From Apoda limacodes (Eukaryota > Arthropoda > Insecta > Lepidoptera > Limacodidae): a DNA stretch of 64,000 nucleotides. Shown here piece by piece: positions 10,896-21,800 of this stretch. Location of the stretch: contig OX291553.1 in NCBI GenBank assembly GCA_946406115.1, positions 16,435,001-16,499,000 on the forward strand, read 5' to 3'. How positions within the stretch are numbered: position 1 is the stretch's first letter; the number at the start of each line of letters is the position of its first letter. The position numbers and the translations under genes were made by a program. The notes beneath the pieces were generated by a model. The model did not search any database, was not told where the DNA came from, and saw only the letters and a list, made by a program, of their open reading frames with translations.

Positions 10896-11503
10896 TTAAG
10901 AGAGGTAGGGCACTGCAAGTATTCGCTCGAATAAGCTGCCCGAATAAATAAAGCGGGGCATAGCGAGTACTTGCTCGAATGAGCGGCCCGAACTGGGGAA
11001 GTACCTCCACCTTACAGAAAACCGCGGCCACAATAACACTAACATTGAGTAGTGTTGTGTTCCTGGCGGTGAGTAAGGTTACCAGAGCTCTCTCTTTGAG
11101 GATTCGCTGCGCGGACAGCGGAGGACCGACGGTGCTTGTTGCTGTCATTGCTCGGCGTAGACGCGGCGTGCTGGTTCGGCGGTCAGGGAGACCTGATGAA
11201 ACGGCTGACCGCTGGCCGCCCGCAGGTTGAACGGGTTCCCGAACCCAGGGATCACTTAATCTCCGCCCTGGGAGGCTGATCCGCCAACCTGTGTAAAGTC
11301 TCTGAAGTAGTAGTCGTGCCGGAGAAGGAGACCGGAGTGGACCCGGCTACTACAACAGAGGGGGATCAGGGGCCCTTCCGCCCGCCGTGCCAGCAACCGT
11401 ATCATCTGTGTTGAGCTTCGGCAGTCTTAGTACCGCAACTTTTTGTCTTCTAAGCTGTCTGTGCAGTGAATCCTCATCCGTAGTCTAAGTTACTTCAAAA
11501 AAA
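10896..11503 (+). promoter_or_regulatory. LINE-A 5' untranslated/promoter region
   Basis: Clearly more GC-rich than its surroundings. It begins with two diverged repeats of about 45 bp (about 10909-10955 and 10960-11000) sharing 'gtaytygctcgaat.agc.gcccgaa', which may be promoter monomers. Further open frames here (for example 10979-11230, 83 codons) lack ORF1 features such as CCHC knuckles. LINE promoters are usually internal and lie within this leader; that role is inferred. Confidence 0.6.
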
Positions 11504-14470
11504 ATGGCCAGGAACAGAAAAAAGAAAAGAGTTTTGACAGCGGTTACTCCATCCACATATAATGTGGATTTTTGCAACATAAGGGGTATTCACGCAAATC
11601 TTAACGCAGTCCATCACCATCTCGAGACTGCGCAGCCAACCATTCTTTTTCTAACGGAGACGAAGATATCCTGCCCGGCCGACACATCATACCTTCGTTA
11701 TCCCGGCTACAAACTCGAGCACAATTTTTTGAGTCGTGCCGGTGTATGTATGTTCGTCCGGGAGGATATCTGCTGTCGCCGACTTCATAGCCTTGAAGAC
11801 AGGGACCTGTCGATATTGTGGGTGCGCGTAGATCATGGGGGCCACACTCGTATCTATGCGTGCCTATACAGGTCTCATAGCGGTGACACGGACGTAACTC
11901 GACTCTTCACGCACCTGAGTTTGACGACTGACAAAGTTCTAGAGCAATATCCTACAGCAGAAGTAGTTATTTTGGGAGACTTTAACGCCCACCATCGTGA
12001 GTGGCTCAGTTCTCGAACCAATAACTATGCAGGGATATCTGCTCATGAATTTGCTCTGACCTATGGATTCTCTCAGCTGGTACTTTCTCCAACGAGAATA
12101 CCAGATATAGAGGACCATACAAGCTCCTTACTGGACCTTCTGCTGACTACACGTCCGGATGGATACTCCGTCTCAGTGGATGCGCCTCTTGGCTCCTCGG
12201 ACCACTGTCTCATCCGGTCTCGATTGTCATGCACACAACCTGATCCTTCTGGGCCAACTAATTGGCGTCGTGTGTGGCATTATAAGTCGGCAGACTGGGA
12301 TGGATTGCAAGAATTTTATGCATCGTACCCGTGGAGGCAGATCTGCTATAGCTCAGAAGATCCTGACGTCTGCGCAGCCGCAGTCACTGAGACAATCCTC
12401 GCTGGTATGGAATGTTTCATTCCTAACCTGCGAGTAGCTGCCGGCGTCAAAAAACGACCGTGGTTTAATAGGCCTTGCAGAGAAGCTAAAATTCTTAAGC
12501 AAACTGCGTATGAGGCTTGGAACACGGCTCGTAATAATAGGGATCCGAATATTTCTGAGTTAAAACGCAAATTAAATGCTGCCTCGAGGTTCAGTAAGAA
12601 AGCAACTGCCAGAGCAAAATTCCAATTCATCGGCAAAATAGGTGGGCGACTTGCGAGCTATCCTTCTGGGAGTCGTGCTTTCTGGTCGCTTGCTAAAGCT
12701 GCCGAGGGGAACTTCTGCCAGTCGTCATTACCACCACTGCGAAAGACCGATGGTGACTTGGCCCACAGTGCAAAAGAGAAAGCCGATCTATTGGGCAGTC
12801 TCTTTGCCTCTAACTCGAATGTGAACGACGAAGGCGCTGTACCACCTACTTTACCGTGGTGCGGTAAGACCATGCCGGAAATCACTATAACACAGCGCGA
12901 GGTCCGGCGGGCGTTGCTTTCCCTAGACGTTCATAAGTCGAGTGGGCCAGACGGCATACCAGCAGTGGTGCTTAAGCAGTGTGCTCCTGAGTTATGTCCT
13001 GTACTCACGCGCCTCTTCACGCTTTCCTACCACACTAGGCAATTTCCGTCTTCATGGAAGACTGCAAATGTGCACCCGGTGCCCAAAAAGGGCGATAGAT
13101 CAGATCCATCGAATTACAGGCCTATCGCTATAACCTCTCTCCTCTCCAAGGTGATGGAGCGTGTGATCAACACACAGCTTTTGAGATACCTAGAAAAATA
13201 CGACCTGATCAGTGACCGTCAATATGGCTTTCGCCACGGTCGCTCAACTGGTGACCTTCTAGTGTATCTCACACACCGATGGGCACTAGCCATTGAGAGT
13301 CAGGGGGAGGCATTGGCATGTAGCCTAGACATAGCGAAGGCGTTCGATCGGGTCTGGCACCGGGGTCTTCTATCGAAGTTGCCTTCTTACGGAGTGCCCG
13401 AGGGTTTGTGCAAATGGGTGGCTAGCTTTTTGTCCGGCAGAAGCATACGAGCCGTAGTTGACGGTAGTTGCTCTGATAGCATGGACATAAATGCTGGTGT
13501 CCCGCAAGGCTCTGTGCTGTCTCCTACGCTGTTTCTACTGCACATCAATGATATGTTGGACATCAACAACATACATTGCTATGCAGATGACAGTACTGGA
13601 GACGCTTATTACACGGGCCGTGCAAGCATCCCACGTTCCGTTGTGGAGGAAAAGCGTGAAGAACTTGTGTCTCAAATCGAGATCGGTCTGTCCAAGATCT
13701 CTGACTGGGGGCGGGAAAACTTGGTCCGATTCAACCCTTCAAAGACACAAGTCTGCGCGTTCACCGCTAAGAAAACCCCATTCACTGTAGTCCCACAATT
13801 CCAGAACACTCCCCTCTCCCTCTCTAAGAGCATTGGGATCCTTGGCGTTGACATCTCCAGCGATGTTCAGTTCCGAGATCATTTGCTAGACAAGGTAAAG
13901 CTGGCGTCCAAAAAACTTGGTGTACTCAACAGAGCGAAGCAGTACTTCACGTCGGGGCAAAGGTTGCTACTTTACAAGTCGCAAGTCCGGCCCCATATGG
14001 AGTACTGCTGCCATCTCTGGGCGGGTGCACCCGGATACCAGCTTGGCCCTTTTGACTCGGTTCAACGACGGGCTGTGAGAATTGTCGACGATCCCAAACG
14101 CACTTGCGGTATTGAGCCCTTAAGTCTGAGGGGAGACTATGCCTCCCTGTGTGTGTTCTACCGCTTGTACAATGGATTGTGTTCTGAGGAATTGTTCGAA
14201 ATGATGCCCACGGCTACTTTCTACCATCGCACCGCTCGCCATCGACAGGGAATTCATTCTCACACTTTGGAACCAAAATGGTCGCGAACAGTGCGGTTTC
14301 AGAGAAACTTCCTCCCGCGAACGCTTAAGTTGTGGAATGAGCTCCCTGCCAAGGTTTTCTGCAAGGACTACAGTATGGAGTTCTTCAAGAAAGAAGTTAT
14401 TAGATTTCTGAAGGGTCGGCAACGCGCGAGTGATGCCCCTGGTGTTGCAAGCGTCCATAGGCTACGGTGA
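11504..14470 (+). CDS. LINE-A endonuclease/reverse transcriptase, 988 aa, intact
   Basis: Single-chain retrotransposition enzyme. An apurinic/apyrimidinic-type endonuclease occupies residues ~18-240: C-N-I-R-G (24-28), L-T-E-T-K with E52, G-D-F-N-A-H-H (158-164), L-D-L-L-L (210-214) and S-D-H (232-234), so all expected catalytic signatures are present. The reverse transcriptase follows at ~500-770: N-Y-R-P-I, the A-motif aspartate D609 in L-D-I-A-K-A-F-D, A-G-V-P-Q-G-S (from 664) and Y-A-D-D (693-696). The C-terminal region carries Q-R-R-A-V-R-I-V and W-N-E-L-P. The ATG at 11504 follows a run of A and is the first start in frame with the endonuclease. There is no stop or frameshift. The protein is expected to act as an RNP at nuclear DNA. 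Databases often label such ORFs 'mobile element jockey'. Confidence 0.95.
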   Translation: MARNRKKKRVLTAVTPSTYNVDFCNIRGIHANLNAVHHHLETAQPTILFLTETKISCPADTSYLRYPGYKLEHNFLSRAGVCMFVREDICCRRLHSLEDRDLSILWVRVDHGGHTRIYACLYRSHSGDTDVTRLFTHLSLTTDKVLEQYPTAEVVILGDFNAHHREWLSSRTNNYAGISAHEFALTYGFSQLVLSPTRIPDIEDHTSSLLDLLLTTRPDGYSVSVDAPLGSSDHCLIRSRLSCTQPDPSGPTNWRRVWHYKSADWDGLQEFYASYPWRQICYSSEDPDVCAAAVTETILAGMECFIPNLRVAAGVKKRPWFNRPCREAKILKQTAYEAWNTARNNRDPNISELKRKLNAASRFSKKATARAKFQFIGKIGGRLASYPSGSRAFWSLAKAAEGNFCQSSLPPLRKTDGDLAHSAKEKADLLGSLFASNSNVNDEGAVPPTLPWCGKTMPEITITQREVRRALLSLDVHKSSGPDGIPAVVLKQCAPELCPVLTRLFTLSYHTRQFPSSWKTANVHPVPKKGDRSDPSNYRPIAITSLLSKVMERVINTQLLRYLEKYDLISDRQYGFRHGRSTGDLLVYLTHRWALAIESQGEALACSLDIAKAFDRVWHRGLLSKLPSYGVPEGLCKWVASFLSGRSIRAVVDGSCSDSMDINAGVPQGSVLSPTLFLLHINDMLDINNIHCYADDSTGDAYYTGRASIPRSVVEEKREELVSQIEIGLSKISDWGRENLVRFNPSKTQVCAFTAKKTPFTVVPQFQNTPLSLSKSIGILGVDISSDVQFRDHLLDKVKLASKKLGVLNRAKQYFTSGQRLLLYKSQVRPHMEYCCHLWAGAPGYQLGPFDSVQRRAVRIVDDPKRTCGIEPLSLRGDYASLCVFYRLYNGLCSEELFEMMPTATFYHRTARHRQGIHSHTLEPKWSRTVRFQRNFLPRTLKLWNELPAKVFCKDYSMEFFKKEVIRFLKGRQRASDAPGVASVHRLR

Positions 14471-14540
14471 CCGCTTACCATCAGGCGGACCGTAGGCTTG
14501 TTTGCCACCTTAGTGGTATAAAAAAAAAAAAAAAAAAAAA
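14471..14540 (+). other. LINE-A 3' UTR and poly-A tail
   Basis: A 50-bp tail (gctaccgcttaccatcaggcgg-like, ending ttgccaccttagtggtat) and 20 A residues. The same tail marks all other copies of the family in the window and is probably what the reverse transcriptase recognises. Confidence 0.85.
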
Positions 14541-14543
14541 CAT
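14539..14543. repeat. LINE-A target-site duplication AACAT (right)
   Basis: Matches 10891-10895. The first two A bases are indistinguishable from the end of the poly-A tail. Confidence 0.75.
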
Positions 14544-16270
14544 GAAAAATGATATAACCCGTTTTTGATGTGTTAATTCTTTGGACATTGCTACTGAACC
14601 AAATTGATAGTATTTCCAAATCATTATATCATATAATCATAAATTGAATGACCAAAATAGAAAAGGCATGTATCGTTGGCGTATGAAGTTAAATGTCCTC
14701 GAAGATGTATATCTTGTATATTATTTATGTAGATAAGAGAGAGAAGACGCCCCAGGATAGAACCCTGTGGTACGCGACACAATTAATTAATTCAGGCTAC
14801 TTTCATTATCTCTTATTTTTACAATTCTTTTAAGATATGATTTTAAAATTTTGTGACTAACCGTGTCAAAAGCCTTTTTCAGATCTATAAATACGCCGAG
14901 CGCCTAGTTTTTACTGTCAATGTTGCTTTTAATTATAGTCACAAGGACTATCGTCGAACGAAACCCGTATTGTTGATTCGAAAAATCGATTTTGGTAAGG
15001 TAATCATGTATGCCTTCTCAAATATTTTGGATATAACTGGCAGAACTGAAATGGGACGGTTATTTCTCGGGTCAGAATTTGTCACCTGATTTGAAAATGG
15101 GACGTACTTTTGCTATTTTAAGACTGTTTGGGAAAACACCTCCCTCAAGTTATTTATTCATACAGCTGGCATGTTCATTTTATTAATAAATTCATCAATT
15201 CCTGCACTCATATTAGAGTCTTATTCGTCAAAAATTTAATATTTTCGTCTTTTAAAAGGAGGCAAATATGTAAGTAGATTTTCTTACGGTATGAGCTATA
15301 CGCTAGGTATTGTAAAAATGTTGTTTTTATATTTTTGCGGTATATCGCTAGCTAACTGCTTACCAAATAAGACAAAAAAATTCTTAAAGTACTCACAAAA
15401 AAGTTTAATATCTGTTATAACATCTACTGTGGAAATAAGCTTCGAAGAAGCACTGCTGCTTTTTTCTTTATTGTTTGAAAGATTATTTATGGTGCCGCAC
15501 ATCGTTTTTGGGTTATTTTTACACTTTTCGAACGTTTTGTAGTATTAATTGAATTTTACCTTATTAATCATTTTGATTACCCTCACCTCTTTTGTCTTCA
15601 AAATTTTCAGTGTTAGGTTCTCTGGATCTTTCTTCAGTTCAATCCACAACTCGTTCCTCTCTCGTATGTTATTTATGATGTTTTTGTGTATCCAGTCTTC
15701 TTGCGGTAGGTTTATAAATTATGTTTTCTTTACCTTATTTTCTGTTATCGCTACCTTTATTCTGTTTTCTAGATTTGAACAACTGCCTTCATTATATATT
15801 TTCGATTCTGATATTGTTTTGAACAAACTAATGTAGTCAATAGCACTGTATTCTAGTTTTTCCTTATACTTCTTTACTTTTAAATGTGATATATCAAAGT
15901 ATATTTGTTTATGGTCTGATAGTGGAAATTCAATAAGTCTAAAAGGATATGCTTTCGCTTTAAGATTACAAGCTACATGATCTAATAATGTGCTAGTGGT
16001 TTTGCAATCGCTTGTACTAATTTTGTTTATAACAGTATAGCCTGAATCGTTTATCATATCTTTATACAGGGTAATAGTTATGTTTGAGGTTAGCAGATCT
16101 ATATTAAAATCGCCACAAATTATTGCTCTTTTTTCATATTAGTCAAGAAATTTGCATAGATTTAGTGCAGGTTTATACACTACGGCAATGTCTAGAGAAA
16201 GTTTAGCAAGATGCACCCTTAAGTAGGTGTTGCCTTTAATGCTTTTAATGTTTAGATCCTGAAGTTTGCA
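14544..16270 (-). pseudogene. LINE-C endonuclease and reverse transcriptase (old, minus strand)
   Basis: Read right to left: endonuclease motif G-D-F-N-I-D (16103-16114 and beyond), a 112-codon open stretch at 15719-16057 ending the endonuclease with S-D-H-K-Q-I (15904-15921), the reverse-transcriptase A motif F-I-D-L-K-K-A-F-D-T-V (14862-14893), V-P-Q-G-S-I-L-G (14749-14773), then Y-A-N-D (14672-14683), in which the usual Y-A-D-D has lost an aspartate. W-F-S-S-N...I-N-T-S-K-T (about 14555-14615) follows and stops at the LINE-A poly-A. The chain resumes at 10890. Stops and frameshifts are scattered throughout. It is a CR1/jockey-like element much older than its LINE-A passenger. Confidence 0.82.
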
Positions 16271-17010
16271 CATGCTTTTCTTTATAGTGATTTTAAAATG
16301 CATTCAACTCGTCAAATTTGTCAGTTTTAATAATACTTGGCACATTGGCATAAAATATCTTTAAGTAAGAATTCGTTGTGTGTATACTGTGGGAGTTCTC
16401 TTAAATTTGATAGGTAATGTTTTTGTCCGTGTCTGTGCCGTTATAACTAGGATTTAAAATAATTGTATCAAGTTTTTTGGCGTTTCAACTATTTTGGGAA
16501 TGTCTTTTATGTATTTTATAGTTAGGTTCTTTTCAAGTTTCTGTCTCTCAGTTAATTTAGGTTTTGTAGCTACTTTCTTTAGTTTTTGATTTGATCGGAG
16601 TATATTTATAGGAGATTAATTTTGTAAAATAATTATAGCAGTCGTTGCATCACATAATTTCTTTTCTAAATTCAGCAAAGTCCCGCTTTATGTCATGTCG
16701 TAATTCTCTGCCTGATTCGTAGTCAGTTTGTTTTCTGACAGTGTTCATTTTTCATCTAGTTTCAAAAGATTTTAATCCTTTAAATCAACTTCTGTTAAAT
16801 TAGACTGCGAGACAGCGCGGCTAGCAAAAGGTGAGCGCATAGTTCTCATTATAAAATGCACCATGTTTATACTAGCAGTGGATTAATTATTATTTATCTT
16901 AAGTTTAAATAGTAAGCGTAAACACAGTTTATCGGTACGCACCAGTTTAAAAGTGAAAGGCTAAGACCAGTTACGCCCAAGATCTTAAAACAATTATTTG
17001 TTTTATTTTA
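16271..17010 (-). other. Probable 5' part of LINE-C, not resolved
   Basis: Minus-strand reading gives short open stretches upstream of the endonuclease that could be its N-terminus and an ORF1 end (for example near 16500-16740), but no diagnostic motif such as a CCHC knuckle. Otherwise AT-rich and unassigned. Confidence 0.3.
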
Positions 17011-17355
17011 ATTTAATTATTTATTTCTAAAGTGACTATATAAATAAATATTCTGTGAATATTTTAAGCGTCTACCTCGCCGTTATCAATATCGAGTAAA
17101 ATCGAGCAAAAAAATTTAGTTTGTTGTATGGGAGCCCCCTTAAATATTTATTTTATTCAGTTTTTAGTATTTTTGTTATAGCGGCAACAAAAATACATCT
17201 GTGAAAATTTCAACTGTTTAATCATCACGGTTCATGAGATACAGCCTAGTGACAGACGGACGGACGGACAGGGAAGTCTTAGTAATACGGTTCCGCTAAT
17301 TACCCTTTGGGTACAAAACCCTAATAATTACCCTTTGGGTACGGAACCCTAAAAA
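17011..17355 (+). repeat. SINE-like repeat, nearly full body
   Basis: Runs from the 'agcgtctacc...tatcgagtaaaatcgagc' segment through 'tgtatgggagcccccttaaat', the 'agcggcaacaaaaatacat' block and 'gtgacagacggacggacgg'. It ends with two consecutive closing motifs (ggtacaaaaccct and ggtacggaaccct), a short tail duplication. Confidence 0.78.
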
Positions 17356-17369
17356 TCCAAATCTCCTTA

Positions 17370-17620
17370 AAAACTGCTGTAAAAACTGGTTGCCTGTAAA
17401 GTCGGTATACGGGCGAAAGTTTTACGTGACAACTTGTGCCTTTCACTTTTTATGTCTGTCTCTCTCGCTCTTAGGCGGGCTAACCATGCCGCGTGCCTCT
17501 CACTCGCTCTCATTGTGAGCGCATAACGTGAGCGGAGCGTAACGCAGTTTCTTGAAGTGTCACCCGGCAAACCAATTTATAAGACGTTGTCACGTCAAAA
17601 CAACAAAGATTAAAAATACC
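17370..17620. other. GC-rich island, probably repeat-derived
   Basis: A locally GC- and CpG-richer block with 'gtctctctcgctcttagg', 'gcgtgcctctcactcgctctc' and 'gtgagcggagcg'. It has no exon structure I can define. I have the impression of a dispersed lepidopteran sequence; it may be the end of a DNA transposon. Confidence 0.35.
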
Positions 17621-17663
17621 TCTCCATCTTACTAGGTTTTTATTATTTAGTTTTATTATTAAA

Positions 17664-18101
17664 CTAGCTGACCCGGCGAACGTTGTTTCTTTTTTTAAAA
17701 CTTATTAAATACTGCCATACCAACATATTGTGAAAGGGTTACAGTTCCCCGGCGTGTGCATAACAACCCACCATAATTTCATTACAATCGGTTTACCCTT
17801 ATTGCGCGAGTCCGACTTGCGCCCGGCCATTTTTTTTCTTTCTCAGAAATATTCTCCGGCGTGTGCATAACAACTTACCAAAATTTCATTACAATCGGTT
17901 TACCCTTATTGCGCGAGTCCGACTCGCACTTGACGCTTTCAGAAAATCCTTTCTTATCGGAAGCCTACGCCATACAAAGAACACATCACAGAACATTATA
18001 GGAACACACCCTCCAAATTTCAGGTCTCTACGATCAACGGTTTAGGCTGTGCGTTGATCCGTCAGTCATTCAGGACAAAGAATTTTATATGCATAGATAG
18101 G
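17664..18101 (+). repeat. Old dispersed repeat ('ctagctgacccggcgaacg')
   Basis: Starts with ctagctgacccggcgaacg and contains two copies of 'tttcattacaatcggtttac' with antisense head motifs of the SINE-like family (gcgcgagtccgact). It ends with 'tttcaggtctctacgatca' and 'gcgttgatccgtcagtcatt'. The end block is repeated at 18440-18650. Confidence 0.6.
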
Positions 18102-18339
18102 TAGAAAAAAACAAACACCTAAAAGTGCATAACCAACCTCTTTTAGCTTAGAAACCTTCAAATAAGGTAGTATTATAGTGCGGTGACCTTCGAGACATTC
18201 CAATAATGAGTTCAACCTTTTTTGAGTTAAAGCGGATTGAGTTTTCAAACATGTGTCAAAATAAAATATAATTAAAATCAAAAGCACTAAGGAGTATTGA
18301 TATCAACTTCGAAGCAAATCACCGCCAATATAACTTTCT

Positions 18340-18650
18340 ACCCCTTTTTAACCCCATTAGGGAGATAAATTTCAATAAAATACGAAACTCGTCTTCCATC
18401 AATTCTGTTAAAAAAGGTTTATGCAAAATTTGAAGTAGATTGGACCAAGGAATCACGATGTCCGATACAAACTTTGCCCCCCTTTTTCACCCCCTTAAGA
18501 GTAGAATTTCGGAAAATCCATTCTTATCGGATGCCAACCTCATACAAAGAACACACCAACTCCAAGTTTCAGGTCTCTACGATCAGCGGTTTAGGCTGTG
18601 CGTTGATCCTTCAGTCATTCAGGACAATGCATTTTATATGTATAGATAAA
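18340..18650 (+). repeat. Second copy of the old dispersed repeat
   Basis: Shares the blocks 'aaaatccattcttatcgga', 'catacaaagaacacaccaa', 'tttcaggtctctacgatcagc' and 'gtgcgttgatcc.tcagtcatt' with 17935-18095. A more distant relative lies near 56640-56810. Confidence 0.6.
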
Positions 18651-20535
18651 AAATAATCGTATATTCGTAAATGAACTTTATTTTTGCTTTAATTGGAATC
18701 GTGTTTAAAATATTGCAGGACAACAGTCAGTTCATTATTAATGCAGTATAATGCGGCATGAAACTACACGTATAATACACGGTTCAATGCACGTACATGT
18801 AGAAGTAAGTAGGTTCCAATAAAGGTTGTACCTAAGTTGACTCAACTAGAGTATGTCAATAATTAGTCACTATTACAATATCAATATCACGATGAAAATC
18901 GTCACCCACTGGCATTTCGTTTATTAAGTCAAGATTCTAAGACAAGTTTTTGAAAATAAAACAGACAGAAGATAATATTCTTTACAAATTTTTTTTTATA
19001 TCTTTTACAAGTCAGTTGATATCGCAACAATAAACAAATAGCAGAAAACAATAAATAAATGACTAAAATTGCTATAAAGATAGTCCTTTATGCTTTTATC
19101 ATTATGCTGCCATAATGTTTACAAAACCAAACAAGAATATAAGTTATTATTTTTAAACAAACAAGCTTTCATCAGACCCTGGTCATCGTTTAAGACCAGA
19201 GTACTTGTCAAGACAAATCAAACAAGCCCAAAGTCGATGGAGTATTAGGGAAGCGTCGTTACAGAGTTCCTATTGCCTACCTTCCGGCTCTATCATCAGA
19301 CCAGCTCTATGATCATTATATTGCTTTGACATCCGATTTACTTGTGTATGCAAACTTGTCAATCCAACACCGGGTAGTGGGTCAAATTTTAGTTAAAAGA
19401 TCTGATTACAGACACAGGTGAATTTTTTCTTGTATTAGGTGTACAAAATTGTTATCAATTAGAATATTGTACACTCATTTTATTACAATCTAGCCAGAAA
19501 GGTTAATGATTAATTTGTCTTATAGAATAGTTTTTAACATCTTAAAAATGTGTCCAATGGCACTTTTCTTACAGACACTAGTTAAGGGGAAGACACTCTG
19601 TTCTTGTGTTATTTATTAGTAGCAATAGTACTTTGACTACATCACACTTATCATCTCACTATATTAACTCAAAAGATTTAGTCCTTTTAAGCCTTCTCAC
19701 TATGGACGTGTGATCGAGGAGCTGGATTGCCTCAACGTTCACATGGTAATGATGTCTATGCTTGTGATCTTCTGAGTATTTTTTCATAATTTTGTTGACA
19801 AACTCTACATTAAGGTCCCGGTGGAGATTATTGTTTCTTACGTACCAGGGTGCATTAACCTGAGAACCTTATTTTGGAATAGGTTTATATGTACTGATTT
19901 TACGAGAAAAGGAAAGGTTTACACTCTGTTTCGGATGGTAATGGATCGTAATTTTTACGAGAACCTAACCTACTAAAAGTTGTTTTATGGTAGAAAGAAA
20001 TACGGCAATCGACGTCCTCCGATTTTTTCGAATACCTCGCTAAACAATGTAGAGTTCATAGCTAGAATCGTATTGTGATATATTTTAATGCCTTTACGTT
20101 ATAAGGTGTTCGTATGTATGTAAGTAATTTATCTATGTAGATAAAAAAAGGCAATTAATTAATTAAATAACTACCTACCTACTGTGTTGTACCCAAGTTG
20201 GCATAATCTGACCTAACTTACAATCACGTGCCATACAGCCTCCCACTTTTTTTTGTCATTTAGTTCATTAAGCTTAATTATATAAAAGTATCAACAACAT
20301 TATTAGCATAATATGAATCTATTAAAAGGGTCTAAGATTATTAACTAAACTGAGTTTGCTAATTGCTTTCAGTTCTATGCTATGCATACTTTATTGTAAG
20401 TACCTACTTCATTATCGTGCTAGCCTAATACAGCTTCTAAGCTTCTTTATTACCCGATGAGGCAGAAGAATATACTCAAGTATCACTAATAAATCAAATA
20501 TACTTTCAAGTAGTGAAGGCCGAACCTTTTTTTTC
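18651..20535. other. Unassigned, probably old repeats
   Basis: No protein signal. 19160-19440 ('catcagaccctggtcatcg', 'agaccagagtacttgtcaag', 'ccttccggctctatcatcag') looks like a degraded dispersed element, but I cannot name it. Several poly-T and poly-A runs. Confidence 0.4.
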
Positions 20536-20548
20536 TTAACACAAAAAA

Positions 20549-20591
20549 CTAGTGCGGATGCAATAGAGTGGGATGTGATGAAATTGTAATT
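20549..20591 (+). repeat. Left 43-bp inverted repeat arm
   Basis: Begins ctagtgcggatgcaatagag. It pairs with 21801-21843 at 40 of 43 positions. Confidence 0.85.
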
Positions 20592-20645
20592 GAGACAATT
20601 ACCACATGAACCCCCATGATCGAGATGACCTGGCACCGTCATCCA

Positions 20646-21727
20646 TCTTACAGAGTGCCCGAGGGTTTGTGCAAATAGGTGGCTAGCTTTTGTCCGGAAG
20701 ACGCATACAAACCGTAGTTGACGGTAGTTGCTCTGATAGCATGGACATTAATGATGGTGTCCTGCAAGGCTCTGTGCTGTCTCCTACGCTGTTTCTTCTG
20801 CATATCAATGACATGTTGGACATCAACAACATGCATTGTTATGCAGATGACAGTACTGTAGACGCTTATTACACGGGTCGTGCAAACATCTCAAGTTCCG
20901 TTGTGGAGGAAAACCGCGGAGAACTTGTGTCTCAAATCTAGACCACACTGACCAAGGTCTCTGACTGGGGACGGGTAAGCTTGGTCCGATTCAACCCCAC
21001 AAAGACACAAGTCTGCGCGTTCACCGCTAAGAAAAACCCATTCACTGTAGTCCCACAATTCCAGAACATTCTCCATCTCCAAGAGCATAGGGATCCTGAG
21101 TGTCGACATCTCTAGCGATGTTCAGTTCCGAGATCATTTGCAAGACAAGGTGAAGCTGGCGTCAAAAAAGCTAGGTGTACTCAACAGAGCGAGGCAGTAC
21201 TTCATGTCGGGGCAGAGGTTGCTGCTTTACAAGTCGCAAGTTCGGCCCTATATGGTACTCCATACTCCGGGCACACATCTCTGGGTAGGTGCACCCGGAT
21301 ACCAGCTTGGCCCTTTTGACTCGATTCAACGACGGGCTGTGAGAATTGTCGACGATCCCAAACTCACTTGCCGTATCGAACCCTTAAGTCTGAGGAGAGA
21401 CTTTGCCTCCCTGTGTGTGTTCTACCGCTTGTGCAATGGGATTCGCCATCGGCAGGGAATTCATTCTTATCACACTTTAGAACCGAAATGGTCGCGTACA
21501 GTGCGGTTTCAGAGAAACATCCTCCCGCGAACGCTTGGTTTATGGAATAAGCTCCCTGCCAAGGTTTTCTCTAAGGACTACAGTATGGGGTTCTTCGAGA
21601 AAGAAGTTATTAGATTTTTGAAGGGTCGGCAACGCGCCTGTGATACCCCTGGTGTTGCAAGTGTCCATAGTCCACGGTGACCGCTTACCATCAAGTGGAC
21701 CATGTGCTTGTTTGCCACCTTGGTGGG
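20646..21727 (+). pseudogene. LINE-A fragment, RT to C-terminus, rearranged
   Basis: Matches the full copy from about 13386 to its tail. Reverse-transcriptase motifs V-L-Q-G-S-V-L-S-P, I-N-D-M-L-D and Y-A-D-D are readable (20690-20941), followed by a stop. A second open segment (21138-21680) carries the C-terminal motifs V-R-I-V and W-N-K-L-P. Compared with the full copy there are small indels, a deletion of about 57 bp after the 'ccgcttgtgcaatgg' block and a local substitution near 21255-21285. It ends 'ttgccaccttggtggg' with no poly-A. Confidence 0.87.
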
Positions 21728-21800
21728 CATTGCAAATAATGATACGCACAGGAGACACAAATGTATCATGTGTCCAGTGAATTCCCCTGGAAAGGTAAAA

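Larger units (their letters stand above)
10896..14538 (+). mobile_element. Full-length LINE-A non-LTR retrotransposon
   Basis: A 3.64-kb element: ~608-bp GC-rich leader, one 2967-bp ORF, a short 3' untranslated region and poly-A (14521-14540). It is bounded by AACAT duplications and inserted in a decayed minus-strand LINE. Such elements copy themselves by nicking DNA with their endonuclease and reverse-transcribing their RNA at the nick. No separate ORF1 (RNA-binding protein) is evident, which is unusual for jockey/CR1-type LINEs but normal for RTE types. Clade assignment needs an RT phylogeny. The ORF is intact, so this copy could be active or very young. Confidence 0.92.

Noticed and set aside
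12159..14458. Many open frames on both strands inside LINE-A
   Set aside because: Shadows of the 988-codon ORF in other frames.
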